Numbered from the stretch's first letter, positions 48,051-56,990 are shown. The stretch is 64,000 nt of DNA from Streptomyces seoulensis (GCF_022846655.1 NZ_AP025667.1:1649001-1713000), one strand, 5' to 3'. A program made the numbers and translations. Notes: generated by a model not told the origin, from the letters alone.

Positions 48051-49487
48051 ATGCGCCGAGCAAAGATCGTCTGCACCCTGGGGCCCGCCACCGACTCGTA
48101 CGACCAGATCAAGGCACTGGTCGAGGCCGGAATGGACGTCGCCCGGTTCAATCTCAGTCACGGCACCCAAGCCGAACACGAGGCGCGATACCAGCGCGTT
48201 CGGAAAGCCGCCGACGAGACCGGCCGCAGCGTCGGAATGCTCGCCGATCTTCAAGGTCCGAAGATCCGGCTCGGCACGTTCGCCGAAGGACCCGTACTCC
48301 TCGAACGCGACGACATCTTCACCATCACCGTCGAAGAGGGCGTCGAGGGCGACCGCCACCGGTGCGGCACCTCCTACGCAGGCCTCGCCGAGGACGTCCG
48401 CCCCGGCGAACGCGTCCTCGTCGACGACGGCCGGGTCTGCCTGGAGGTCACCGGCGTCGACGGCCCCCGCGTGCGCACCCGCGTGCTGGAGGGCGGCATG
48501 ATCTCCGACCACAAGGGACTCAACCTCCCCGGCGTCGCCGTCTCCGTCCCCGCCCTCTCCAAGAAGGACCGGGACGACCTGCGCTGGGCGCTGCGCACCG
48601 GCTTCGACGTCGTCGCCCTCTCCTTCGTCCGCAGCGGCCGCGACGCCGCCGAGGTGCACCGGATCATGGCCGAGGAGGGGCGCCGGGTGCCCGTCGTCGC
48701 CAAGGTGGAGAAGCCGCAGGCCGTCGAGAACATCGAGGACGTCGTCGCCGCCTTCGACGGGCTGATGGTCGCCCGCGGCGACCTCGGCGTGGAGATGCCG
48801 CTGGAGCAGGTGCCGATCGTGCAGAAACGCGCCGTCAAGCTGGCCAAGCGCAACGCCAAGCCGGTCATCGTCGCCACCCAGATGCTCGACTCGATGATCG
48901 ACAGCGCCCGGCCGACCCGCGCCGAAGCCTCCGACGTGGCCAACGCGGTGCTCGACGGCGCGGACGCGGTGATGCTGTCCGGCGAGACCAGCGTGGGGCG
49001 GTACGCCGTCGAGGCCGTGCGCACCATGGCGAAGATCGTCGCGGCGGCGGAGGAGGAGATGCTGGCCAAGGGGCTGCCGCCGCTGACCGAGCGGAACAAG
49101 CCCCGCACGCAGGGGGGTGCCGTCGCGCGGGCCGCCGCCGAGATGGGCGACTTCCTCGGGGCGCGCTTCCTCGTCGCCTTCACCCAGTCCGGCGACACCG
49201 CCCGCCGCCTCTCCCGCTACCGCTCACCCATCCCCGTCCTCGCCTTCACCCCCGAGCCCGCCACCCGCTCCCAGCTCAGCCTCTCCTGGGGCGTGGAGAC
49301 CTTCCTCGGACCGCACGTCGACTCCACCGACGCGATGGTCGACCAGGTGGACGAGCTGCTGCTGAAGTACGGCCGCTGCGAGAAGGGCGACGTCGTCGTC
49401 ATCACCGCCGGCTCCCCACCCGGCGTCACCGGCACCACCAACATGGTCCGCGTCCACCACATCGCGGAGGACGACAGCCCGAGGTAG
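48051..49487 (+). CDS. pyk: Pyruvate kinase
   Basis: Pyruvate kinase makes ATP and pyruvate from phosphoenolpyruvate at the end of glycolysis. The 478-aa protein shows KIVCTLGPATDSYDQI at the start, FNLSHGTQAEHE near residue 28, DLQGPKIRLGTF near 65, the catalytic region VAKVEKPQAVENIEDVV near 215, ARGDLGVEMPLEQVPIVQK near 240, and TQMLDSMIDSARPTRAEASD near 278. The C-terminal domain ends VITAGSPPGVTGTTNMVRV. It converges with the LAGLIDADG-like gene with 4 nt between stops. Confidence 0.97.
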   Translation: MRRAKIVCTLGPATDSYDQIKALVEAGMDVARFNLSHGTQAEHEARYQRVRKAADETGRSVGMLADLQGPKIRLGTFAEGPVLLERDDIFTITVEEGVEGDRHRCGTSYAGLAEDVRPGERVLVDDGRVCLEVTGVDGPRVRTRVLEGGMISDHKGLNLPGVAVSVPALSKKDRDDLRWALRTGFDVVALSFVRSGRDAAEVHRIMAEEGRRVPVVAKVEKPQAVENIEDVVAAFDGLMVARGDLGVEMPLEQVPIVQKRAVKLAKRNAKPVIVATQMLDSMIDSARPTRAEASDVANAVLDGADAVMLSGETSVGRYAVEAVRTMAKIVAAAEEEMLAKGLPPLTERNKPRTQGGAVARAAAEMGDFLGARFLVAFTQSGDTARRLSRYRSPIPVLAFTPEPATRSQLSLSWGVETFLGPHVDSTDAMVDQVDELLLKYGRCEKGDVVVITAGSPPGVTGTTNMVRVHHIAEDDSPR

Positions 49488-49491
49488 GGGG

Positions 49492-50247
49492 TCAGTGCTT
49501 GGGGCCTACGTGGGTGTCCATGAGGGCTACGGAGGCTTTGCGGGCGACGGAGATGTTCCGCCGGTTGGCCCTACGCCACTCGACGCCGACCCGGTCCAGG
49601 GCGCCGGTGAAGAGCCCGATGATGTCCTCGGACACGTTGGTGAAGAAGTACCGCGGATACTCGTAGCGCCTCGGCTCACCGCCCACGGTCCGGGTCGTCC
49701 AATTGGTGACCCGGCAGCCGTCGGAGTGGATGAGGCCCCGGACGAACTCCCAGGGGTGGGCGTCGACGATCTCCCGCTGCCAGGGCTCCAGCACGATCGA
49801 CCGCTCGTGTTTCTTACCCGGGCCGTGCTGCGGGAAGAGGCAGGGCCAGTGCTTGCTGCACGAGGTGACCTGTCGGCAGCCTTGCTGCCGCGTCCGGCAG
49901 ACCTTGTTGCCCGGCATCACGGCCCGCATGGCCTCGGCGCAGGCGTCCATCAGTCCCGGCCACGCGTCGGCACAGGCGATACGGAGCGAGTGGACGCCGC
50001 GCTTCATCGGGCTGACGCAGCCGTCACCGAGGTAGAGCCCCAGCAGGTAGGCGTAGGCGGCCGGATTCCGGGGCGGCCCCGGCACGTTCTGGCAGCGGGG
50101 GCAGTCGGTGGGGCGCAGGGGAGCGCTTCGCATCTGCCAGGAGCGGATGGCCGCGCGGGAGATTCCGGTCTCCCGGCTCACGGAGTTCAGGCTGCGGTTC
50201 TGCGCCACCAGCGCGAGTACCCGCTCGCGGGTGTCCATGTCGTACAC
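49492..50247 (-). CDS. Helix-turn-helix protein with two LAGLIDADG-type motifs
   Basis: The 251-aa protein has an N-terminal resolvase-like helix-turn-helix (SLNSVSRETGISRAAIRSWQ, residues 19-38), a CPRC knuckle at 49-52, and two LAGLIDADG-like motifs, LLGLYLGDG at 68-76 and VRGLIHSDG at 169-177, about 100 residues apart as in single-chain homing endonucleases. Each ends with the acidic residue expected to bind metal. It is often labelled transcriptional regulator in Streptomyces genomes. It lies just downstream of a tRNA gene on the same strand. A minus-strand CACATT box (50254-50259) 6 nt before the GTG at 50247 supports that start; an ATG three codons on is the alternative. Confidence 0.82.
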   Translation of the reverse strand: MYDMDTRERVLALVAQNRSLNSVSRETGISRAAIRSWQMRSAPLRPTDCPRCQNVPGPPRNPAAYAYLLGLYLGDGCVSPMKRGVHSLRIACADAWPGLMDACAEAMRAVMPGNKVCRTRQQGCRQVTSCSKHWPCLFPQHGPGKKHERSIVLEPWQREIVDAHPWEFVRGLIHSDGCRVTNWTTRTVGGEPRRYEYPRYFFTNVSEDIIGLFTGALDRVGVEWRRANRRNISVARKASVALMDTHVGPKH

Positions 50248-50290
50248 GCGGCCAATGTGCAGGAGCCGTGACGTGCGCGTATGCAGAAAA

Positions 50291-50320
50291 GCGGATGTTC
50301 ACGAGAACGTGAGCATCCGC
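50291..50320 (-). terminator. Intrinsic terminator after the tRNA gene
   Basis: Read on the minus strand, a GCGGATG stem continues (after one mismatch) with TCACG, a TTCT loop and the complementary arm, then TTTT at 50290-50287. It is the clearest Rho-independent terminator in the window, 34 nt after the tRNA. Confidence 0.8.
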
Positions 50321-50331
50321 TTGCCGAGTCA

Positions 50332-50350
50332 TTCCTTCGATTCGAAGGAA
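50332..50350. repeat. 9-1-9 palindrome beside the tRNA 3' end
   Basis: TTCCTTCGATTCGAAGGAA has perfect 9-bp arms around one base, 4 nt from the tRNA 3' end. It may be a processing hairpin for the tRNA precursor. Confidence 0.55.
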
Positions 50351-50353
50351 AAG

Positions 50354-50428
50354 TGCCCCGAGTCGGATTCGAACCGACACTGTATGGGTTTTGAATCCAT
50401 TGCCTGCTGCCAATTGGGCTACCGGGGC
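50354..50428 (-). tRNA. tRNA with anticodon CAA (Leu by anticodon, class I size)
   Basis: The 75-nt minus-strand sequence folds as a cloverleaf. The acceptor stem GCCCCGG pairs with TCGGGGC (one G-T pair) with discriminator A. The D arm has three pairs and a long loop, the T arm GTCGG-TTCGAAT-CCGAC is perfect, and the variable loop is ACAGT. The anticodon loop TTCAAAA gives CAA (50391-50393), read as Leu. Bacterial leucine tRNAs normally have a long variable arm and about 85 nt; this one does not. The last anticodon-stem pair is A-C, a mismatch. CCA is not encoded. Amino acid identity is therefore uncertain. Confidence 0.85.
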
Positions 50429-50484
50429 TCGCAGATTCCAAGGCTTCCCTTGACCCTCCGCGCGTCCACCATACCGTAGCTAGG

Positions 50485-50490
50485 TAGGCT
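50485..50490 (+). promoter_or_regulatory. pdtaR -10 box
   Basis: TAGGCT fits TAnnnT and gives a leader of about 32 nt containing a CGGAG ribosome site before the GTG at 50529. The tRNA promoter must occupy the same 100-bp gap in the opposite direction. Confidence 0.4.
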
Positions 50491-50528
50491 CTTGTCAGCA
50501 GCACCCCTGCCCTGAACGGAGACCCCCC

Positions 50529-51185
50529 GTGACCGCCGAGTCGCCCCAGCCCGCAGACGTGTCCGACGACGACAAGTCGCATGTGCCCCCGCTGACGACC
50601 CGGGTCGTCATCGCCGAGGACGAGGCGCTGATCCGGCTCGACCTCAAGGAGATGCTGGAGGAGGAAGGGTACACGGTCGTCGGTGAGGCCGGGGACGGTG
50701 AGCAGGCGGTGGAGCTGGCTCGCGAGCACAAGCCGGACCTGGTGATCCTGGACGTGAAGATGCCGAAGATGGACGGCATCTCCGCGGCCGAGAAGATCGC
50801 CGAGGAGTCCATCGCCCCGGTCCTGATGCTCACCGCCTTCTCACAGCGCGACCTCGTGGAGCGGGCCCGCGACGCCGGCGCCATGGCCTACCTGGTGAAG
50901 CCGTTCAGCAAGACCGACGTGGTCCCGGCCATCGAGATGGCCGTCTCCCGCTTCACCGAGCTGAAGCAACTGGAGCAGGAGGTCGCCGACCTCAGCCTGC
51001 GCCTGGAGACCCGCAAGCTGGTCGACCGCGCGAAGTCGATCCTGCAGACCGAGTACGGCCTGAGCGAGCCCGCCGCCTTCCGCTGGATCCAGAAGACCTC
51101 GATGGACCGCCGCATGTCGATGCAGCAGGTCGCGGAGGCGGTCATCTCGGACGACCAGGAGAAGAAGTCGGCCAAGAAGGGCTGA
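50529..51185 (+). CDS. pdtaR: ANTAR-domain response regulator PdtaR
   Basis: The 218-aa protein has a receiver domain (residues about 25-140) with acidic pocket IAEDEALIRLD, phosphoacceptor aspartate near 75 in VILDVKMPKMDG, and the conserved lysine in YLVKPFSK near 123. A coiled-coil linker rich in Leu and Glu leads to a C-terminal ANTAR RNA-binding domain (about 155-210: ETRKLVDRAKSILQTEYG, MSMQQVAEAVI). ANTAR proteins bind paired hexaloop hairpins in mRNA to prevent termination. The partner kinase (PdtaS in mycobacteria) is not encoded nearby. Confidence 0.93.
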   Translation: MTAESPQPADVSDDDKSHVPPLTTRVVIAEDEALIRLDLKEMLEEEGYTVVGEAGDGEQAVELAREHKPDLVILDVKMPKMDGISAAEKIAEESIAPVLMLTAFSQRDLVERARDAGAMAYLVKPFSKTDVVPAIEMAVSRFTELKQLEQEVADLSLRLETRKLVDRAKSILQTEYGLSEPAAFRWIQKTSMDRRMSMQQVAEAVISDDQEKKSAKKG

Positions 51186-51202
51186 CCAGCCAGGACGAAG
51201 AG

Positions 51203-51240
51203 AAGGCCCGCGCCCCCCGAGCCGGAGGGACGCGGGCCTT
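51203..51240. terminator. Terminator between convergent pdtaR and livF
   Basis: AAGGCCCGCG at 51203-51212 pairs perfectly with CGCGGGCCTT at 51231-51240, and the 18-nt loop can form an inner CCC/GGG stem. It serves both converging units. Confidence 0.75.
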
Positions 51241-51253
51241 CGCGTACGCGCGC

Positions 51254-51970
51254 TCAGTCCTCGCCGAGGTACGCCTTGCGTACCGACTCGTCGGTCAGGA
51301 GGTCCCGCCCGGTGCCGGAGAGCACGATGCTGCCGACCTCCATGACGTGTCCGTGGTCGGCGAGCGAGAGCGCCGCCTGGGCGTTCTGCTCGACCAGCAG
51401 GATCGTCGTACCGCTCGCCTTCAGCTCGGCGATCGTCGCCATGATCTTCTGCATCATGATCGGCGACAGGCCCATGGACGGCTCGTCCAGCATGAGGAGC
51501 TGCGGCTGGGACATCAGCGCCCGCCCCATCGCCAGCATCTGCTGCTCACCGCCGGAGAGGGTGCCCGCGGCCTGCTTCCTGCGCTCCCCGAGGATGGGGA
51601 AGAGGTCGTAGGCGCGCTGGATGTCCTTCTCGATGCCGGGCTTGTCGTTGCGCAGGAAGGCACCGAGGCGCAGGTTGTCCTCGATGGTCATGCGCGGGAA
51701 GATGTGCCGCCCCTCGGGGGAGTGGGCGAGCCCGAGGGAGACCACCTGGTGGGCGGGGACCTTCTTCAGCGACCTGCCGTTGAAGCGGATCTGTCCGCCG
51801 ACCGGCTTGAGCAGCCCGGACAGGGTGCGCAGCGTGGTGGTCTTGCCCGCGCCGTTGGTGCCGATGAGGGTGACGACCTCGCCGGCCTCGACCTTGAACG
51901 AGATGCCCTTGACGGCCTCGATCTTGCCGTAGGCGACCCGCAGGTCCTCGACTTCGAGCAGTGCGGTCAT
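51254..51970 (-). CDS. livF: Branched-chain amino acid ABC transporter ATP-binding protein LivF
   Basis: This 238-aa ATPase is the smaller nucleotide-binding subunit of the Liv importer. It has Walker A GTNGAGKTT near residue 38, the Q-loop region, signature LSGGEQQMLAMGRAL near 138, Walker B LLMLDEPSMGLSP near 158 and the H-loop in ILLVEQNAQAAL. It is the last gene of the operon and its start overlaps the livG stop by 4 nt. Confidence 0.95.
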   Translation of the reverse strand: MTALLEVEDLRVAYGKIEAVKGISFKVEAGEVVTLIGTNGAGKTTTLRTLSGLLKPVGGQIRFNGRSLKKVPAHQVVSLGLAHSPEGRHIFPRMTIEDNLRLGAFLRNDKPGIEKDIQRAYDLFPILGERRKQAAGTLSGGEQQMLAMGRALMSQPQLLMLDEPSMGLSPIMMQKIMATIAELKASGTTILLVEQNAQAALSLADHGHVMEVGSIVLSGTGRDLLTDESVRKAYLGED

Positions 51971-52857
51971 CGGTCGTTCTCCTTCGTGGTGCCGGCCTGC
52001 GCCTCGGCCGCCTCCACCTCGGCGGCCTCCTCGGCGCCGGGGGCGTCCTCGAAGGGCTCACCGAGGTAGGCGGCGACGACGCGCTCGTCGCCCTGGACGG
52101 TGGCGCTGTCGCCCTCGATGAGCTTCTGGCCCTGGACGAGGACGGCGACGCGGTCGCACAGGTTGAAGATGAAGCGCATGTCGTGCTCGATGACGAGGAC
52201 GGCGATGCCCTGGTCGCGGATGGCGAAGACCAGTTCCTCGGTGGCGCGGGTCTCCTGCGGGTTCATGCCGGCCGTCGGCTCGTCCAGGAGCAGCAGTCCG
52301 GGCTCGCTGGCCAGCGCGCGGGCGATCTCCAGCTTGCGCTGTTCGCCGTAGGGGAGGTTGCGGGCGAGGTGTTCGGCCTTGGCGTCCAGGCCGACGAAGG
52401 CGAGGAGTTCCATGGCGCGGGCGCGGGAGGCGGCTTCGGCCTTGTGGAAGCCGGGGCCGCGCAGCAGGGCGGACCAGAGCCCTTCCTTGGTGCGGGTGTG
52501 GCGGCCGACGAGGACGTTCTCCAGGACGGTCATGTTGGCGAAGAGCCGGATGTTCTGGAAGGTGCGGGCGATGCCGGCCGCGGTGACCTTGAAGGACTTG
52601 GGCGGCAGGACGGTGCCCTTGTAGCGGACTTCGCCCTCGGTGGGGACGTAGAGGCCGGTGAGGCAGTTGAAGAAGGTGGTCTTTCCGGCGCCGTTGGGGC
52701 CGATGAGGCCGACGATCTCGCCGCTGTTGACGGTGAGGTCCACGTCGCGGACGGCGGTGAGGCCGCCGAAGCGCATGGTGACGCCGCGGGCGTCGAGGAC
52801 CGTCTCGCCGGGGGTGGTGCCGGGTGCGGTGTCCTTGGTGGTGGTGTCGGTGGTCAT
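51967..52857 (-). CDS. livG: Branched-chain amino acid ABC transporter ATP-binding protein LivG
   Basis: The 296-aa protein is the larger nucleotide-binding subunit. It shows Walker A GPNGAGKTT near residue 54, the LivG-type signature LPYGEQRKLEIARAL near 165, Walker B LLLLDEPTAGMNP near 190 and the H-loop segment VLVIEHDM near 225. Homologues are about 255 aa; the extra length is a 20-residue N-terminal and a 25-residue acidic C-terminal extension. It lies 5 nt after livM. Confidence 0.95.
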   Translation of the reverse strand: MTTDTTTKDTAPGTTPGETVLDARGVTMRFGGLTAVRDVDLTVNSGEIVGLIGPNGAGKTTFFNCLTGLYVPTEGEVRYKGTVLPPKSFKVTAAGIARTFQNIRLFANMTVLENVLVGRHTRTKEGLWSALLRGPGFHKAEAASRARAMELLAFVGLDAKAEHLARNLPYGEQRKLEIARALASEPGLLLLDEPTAGMNPQETRATEELVFAIRDQGIAVLVIEHDMRFIFNLCDRVAVLVQGQKLIEGDSATVQGDERVVAAYLGEPFEDAPGAEEAAEVEAAEAQAGTTKENDR

Positions 52858-52862
52858 GGTGG

Positions 52863-54704
52863 TCAGGCCCCTGCCTTGCTGAGGACGGCGGGCGCCGGGG
52901 CGTCCTCGTGGAACTCGAGTTGGCGGCGCCGGTTGGGGATGAGGCCCTCGGGGCGGAAGCGCATCAGCAGGACGAGCGCGACACCGAAGGCGAAGAGCTG
53001 GTACTCGCCCATGAACTGGAGCTTGGCCGGGATCAGGTAGAGCAGCGAGGCGCCGACGAGGGGGCCGGAGATGGTGCCCATGCCGCCGAGGACGACGGCG
53101 GCCAGCAGGAAGGCCGAGTTGGGCGGGACGACGTGGGCGAACTGGTACTGCTCCGGGGTCACGGTGTAGGTGACGTGGGCCTGGACGGAGCCGGCGAGTC
53201 CGGCGAGGGCGGCGCCGAGCGCGAAGGCGATGAGCTTGACCCGGAAGCCGTTGATGCCCATGGCGAGCGCGGCGGTCTCGTCCTCGCGGATGGCGATCCA
53301 GGCGCGGCCGATGCGGGAGTCGCTGCTGCGCCGGAAGACGATGACCACGATGAGGGTGATCAGGAGCATCAGCAGGAAGTAGTTGGCGAAGCGGCCGACG
53401 GTGGCGCCGAACAACTGGTGTTCCTGGCCGAAGTCGAAGCCGAGGATGTCGAGGTTGGGGACCGAGGAGATGCCGTTGGAGCCGTTGGTGACGTCGGGTC
53501 CGGAGGTGCCGTCCATGTTGAGGACGGTGATGCGGAAGATCTCGCCGAAGCCGAGGGTGACGATGGCGAGGTAGTCGCCGCGCAGGCGGAGGGTGGGGGC
53601 GCCGATGAGGACGCCGAAGATCATGGCGACGGCCGCGCCGAGCAGGGCGGAGGCCCAGAAGGGCCAGTGCACGTGCAGCGGCGAGGAGGGCGAGCCGGAG
53701 ACGAGGGCGGCGGTGTAGGCGCCGACGCCGAGGAACGCGACGTAGCCGAGGTCGAGCAGGCCGGCGAGGCCGACGACGATGTTCAGGCCGAGGGCGACGG
53801 TGGCGAAGATGAGGATGTAGACGCCGATGGTGGCGTACTGGTCGTCGGACTGGGTGAAGGGGAAGGCGGCGGCGGCGACGAAGGCGCCGGTCATGGTGAC
53901 GGTGCGGTGTCGCGTGGTGATCGCCGAGATCCGGGCCACGAGTCCGGCCTTGGCGACGGCGGCGAAGCCGAATCCGGCGGTGATGAGGAAGCCGATGAAG
54001 AGTTCGTCGTACTCGGTGCCGATGCCGTAGGTGAAGACCAGCAGGCCGAGGGCCATGACGCCGGTGATGACGAGGATCTCCGCCCAGGCGGGCAGGGTGC
54101 GGCCGGGGGCGGGGGGTTCGGCGGCGAAGGCGGCCTTGAAGTCGGTCCAGTTCTGCCGGGTGCGGTGCCGGAAGGCTTCCCAGCCGGTGTCGTCGGGGTC
54201 CACCGGGTCGGGCTCGGGCCGCTGGTAGGGCAGCGAGAGGGCGCCGAGCAGGGCGGCCAGGGTGGCCAGCGCGGCGACGTAGCCGCCGGGTTCGAGATTG
54301 ACGACGCCGCCGAGCGTGGCGCTGATGGCGATGACGGTGTACCAGGCGGTGGCGAAGGTGCCGAGCGCGGCGAGCTTGAGGGCGCTGTCGGCGTTGCCGG
54401 GGGTGAGGAGTTTCAGGCCCTTGACGCCGTAGGAGGCGAGGCCGAACAGGGTGGTGAGGAGGCCGCCGATGAGGACGAGGACCTGGAGTCCGCCGGGGTA
54501 GCCGTAGACGGTGAGGTCGCCGGGGAAGGCGGCGGTCCAGGTCCAGGCGAGGAAGGCGGAGACGACGGCCAGGGCGCCGCCGCCGGTGGCGAGGGCCCGG
54601 CCGAGGCCGGCCGGCAGGCCGATCAGTCCGGTGGCGGCGGGGGCGCCGGCGGCCGGGGTCTCGGGGGTCTCCGGGGTGCCGGGTGCGGTGGTCTGTGTGG
54701 TCAT
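52863..54704 (-). CDS. livM: Branched-chain amino acid ABC transporter permease LivM, N-terminally extended
   Basis: The 613-aa membrane protein carries the LivM permease fold from about residue 205 to 595 (GLNIVVGLAGLLDLGYVAFLGVGAY, DYLAIVTLGFGEIFRI and GGMGTISGPLVGASLLYL, quoted in parts). About 200 extra residues precede it: a Thr/Pro/Ala-rich start, four hydrophobic segments, and an acidic cytoplasmic linker with PDPVDPDDTGWEAFRHRTRQ. Typical LivM proteins have 320-430 aa. The ATG at 54704 is used; a GTG at 54713 overlapping the livH stop is equally possible. Confidence 0.92.
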   Translation of the reverse strand: MTTQTTAPGTPETPETPAAGAPAATGLIGLPAGLGRALATGGGALAVVSAFLAWTWTAAFPGDLTVYGYPGGLQVLVLIGGLLTTLFGLASYGVKGLKLLTPGNADSALKLAALGTFATAWYTVIAISATLGGVVNLEPGGYVAALATLAALLGALSLPYQRPEPDPVDPDDTGWEAFRHRTRQNWTDFKAAFAAEPPAPGRTLPAWAEILVITGVMALGLLVFTYGIGTEYDELFIGFLITAGFGFAAVAKAGLVARISAITTRHRTVTMTGAFVAAAAFPFTQSDDQYATIGVYILIFATVALGLNIVVGLAGLLDLGYVAFLGVGAYTAALVSGSPSSPLHVHWPFWASALLGAAVAMIFGVLIGAPTLRLRGDYLAIVTLGFGEIFRITVLNMDGTSGPDVTNGSNGISSVPNLDILGFDFGQEHQLFGATVGRFANYFLLMLLITLIVVIVFRRSSDSRIGRAWIAIREDETAALAMGINGFRVKLIAFALGAALAGLAGSVQAHVTYTVTPEQYQFAHVVPPNSAFLLAAVVLGGMGTISGPLVGASLLYLIPAKLQFMGEYQLFAFGVALVLLMRFRPEGLIPNRRRQLEFHEDAPAPAVLSKAGA

Positions 54705-54709
54705 CGGTG

Positions 54710-55642
<933 letters not shown>

Positions 55643-55673
55643 CGCATGTCCTCCGAGCGTTCGGATAAGCGAC

Positions 55674-55699
55674 GGATGTGGCCGGATGTGGCCGGATGC
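55674..55699. repeat. Short tandem repeat GGATGTGGCC
   Basis: Two perfect 10-bp copies at 55674 and 55684 and a partial third at 55694, between livK and livH and next to the hairpin. Confidence 0.7.
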
Positions 55700-55703
55700 G
55701 AGT

Positions 55704-55736
55704 CCGCGCGGGGCGCCTCTTGAGCGCCCCGCGCGG
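55704..55736 (-). terminator. Attenuating hairpin between livK and livH
   Basis: A perfect 13-bp GC stem (55704-55716 with 55724-55736) and a 7-nt loop lie 21 nt after the livK stop, inside the operon. It probably stabilises or partly ends the livK message so that more binding protein than membrane subunits is made. Confidence 0.65.
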
Positions 55737-55757
55737 CTCGGCTGGTGCGGGTGTGGG

Positions 55758-56990
55758 TCAGGAGCCGTTGTAGGTGCCGGACTCCACGGCCTTCCAGGCA
55801 CCGTCCTTGACGGAGTACACGGTGAGCTGCTTGTTGGTGGCGTCGCCGAACTCGTCGAAGGAGACCTTGCCGGTCACGCCGTCGAAGGAGACGTTCTGCA
55901 GGGCGGCGGTGACCTTGGCGCGGCCGTCGGAGGGCAGCTTGCCGCCGTTGTCGTCGACGACCTTCTTGACGGCCTCGATGATCGACCAGGCGGAGTCGTA
56001 GGAGTAGCCGCCGTACGCCGCGTACTCCTCCTTGTAGCCCTCGGTCTTGTAGTCCGCCACGAACTGCTTGGCGGAGGGCAGGGTCTCCACCGGGGCGCCG
56101 ACGGAGGTGGCGAAGTCGCCGGTGGCGGCGGCGCCGCCGAGCTTGATGAAGTCGGCCGCGTAGATGCCGTCGCCGCCGACCAGCGGGACCTTGGCGCCGG
56201 CCGCCTTGATCTGCTTGCTGAGCGGGCCGGCCTGCGGGTACTCGCCGCCGTAGTAGACCACCTGGGCGCCGGAGTTCTTCACCTTGGTGGCGACCGCGGA
56301 GAAGTCCTTGGTGTCGGGGTTGATGTGCTCGGTCCCGACGACCTTGCCGCCGAGCTTCTTGAACTCCGCGGAGAAGGTGGCGGCGAGGCCGGCGCCGTAG
56401 GTCTTCTTGTCGTCGATGACGAAGACCTTGGTCTTCTTGGCCTTGTTGTAGACGTACTGGGCGGCGAACGGGCCCTGGATGGCGTCCGTGGTCGCGGTGC
56501 GGAAGTACGCCTTGTACGGGCGGGCCTTGGTCTTCTGCCAGTTGACGCCCTGGGTGAGGGCCGGGTTGGTGTTGGCGGGGGAGACCTGGGCCAGCTTGGC
56601 GTCGTCGAGGACCTTCTGCATCGACTCGGCGACGGAGGAGTTCAGCGGGCCGACGACGCCGAGGACGCTCTTGTCGGTGACGAAGGCGGTGGAGTTCTGC
56701 TGACCGGAGGAGGGCTGGCCCTGGTCGTCCTTGGCCTCGATCTTGAAGGTGACGCCCTTGACGTACTCCTTCTTGTTCGCGGTCTTGACCGCGAGGTCCA
56801 CCGAGTTCTTGATGCCCAGGCCCAGCGCGGACAGGTCGCCGGTCAGCGGGGCGTCGACGCCGATGACGACGGTGGTGCCGCCGTTGGCCTCGGAACCCTT
56901 GTCGCCGCTGTCTCGCGATCCGCAGGCGGTCAGGGTGAGTGCTCCCGCGGACAGCGCGGCGGTGATGGCGATGAGCGAACGTTGACGCAC
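55758..56990 (-). CDS. livK: Branched-chain amino acid-binding lipoprotein LivK
   Basis: The 410-aa substrate-binding protein has a lipoprotein signal with lipobox LTAC and acylated Cys at 23. A Leu/Ile/Val-binding (periplasmic-binding type I) fold follows: TTVVIGVDAPLTGDLSALG near residue 39, VLGVVGPLNSSVAESMQ near 108, SPANTNPALTQG near 135 and YDSAWSIIEAVKKVV near 335. It hands substrate to LivHM. The GTG start has AAAGGAC 7 nt upstream. A -10 box TAGAGT lies at 57086-57091 (minus strand), giving a leader of about 90 nt. Confidence 0.95.
   Translation of the reverse strand: MRQRSLIAITAALSAGALTLTACGSRDSGDKGSEANGGTTVVIGVDAPLTGDLSALGLGIKNSVDLAVKTANKKEYVKGVTFKIEAKDDQGQPSSGQQNSTAFVTDKSVLGVVGPLNSSVAESMQKVLDDAKLAQVSPANTNPALTQGVNWQKTKARPYKAYFRTATTDAIQGPFAAQYVYNKAKKTKVFVIDDKKTYGAGLAATFSAEFKKLGGKVVGTEHINPDTKDFSAVATKVKNSGAQVVYYGGEYPQAGPLSKQIKAAGAKVPLVGGDGIYAADFIKLGGAAATGDFATSVGAPVETLPSAKQFVADYKTEGYKEEYAAYGGYSYDSAWSIIEAVKKVVDDNGGKLPSDGRAKVTAALQNVSFDGVTGKVSFDEFGDATNKQLTVYSVKDGAWKAVESGTYNGS

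Noticed and set aside
49495..50271. Plus-strand frame opposite the LAGLIDADG-like gene
   Set aside because: No motif, and the minus-strand protein has clear domains, so the plus frame is a shadow.
50332..50428. Integration site of a mobile element at the tRNA
   Set aside because: No integrase gene and no duplicated tRNA 3' end were seen nearby; the adjacent palindrome is better explained as a processing hairpin.
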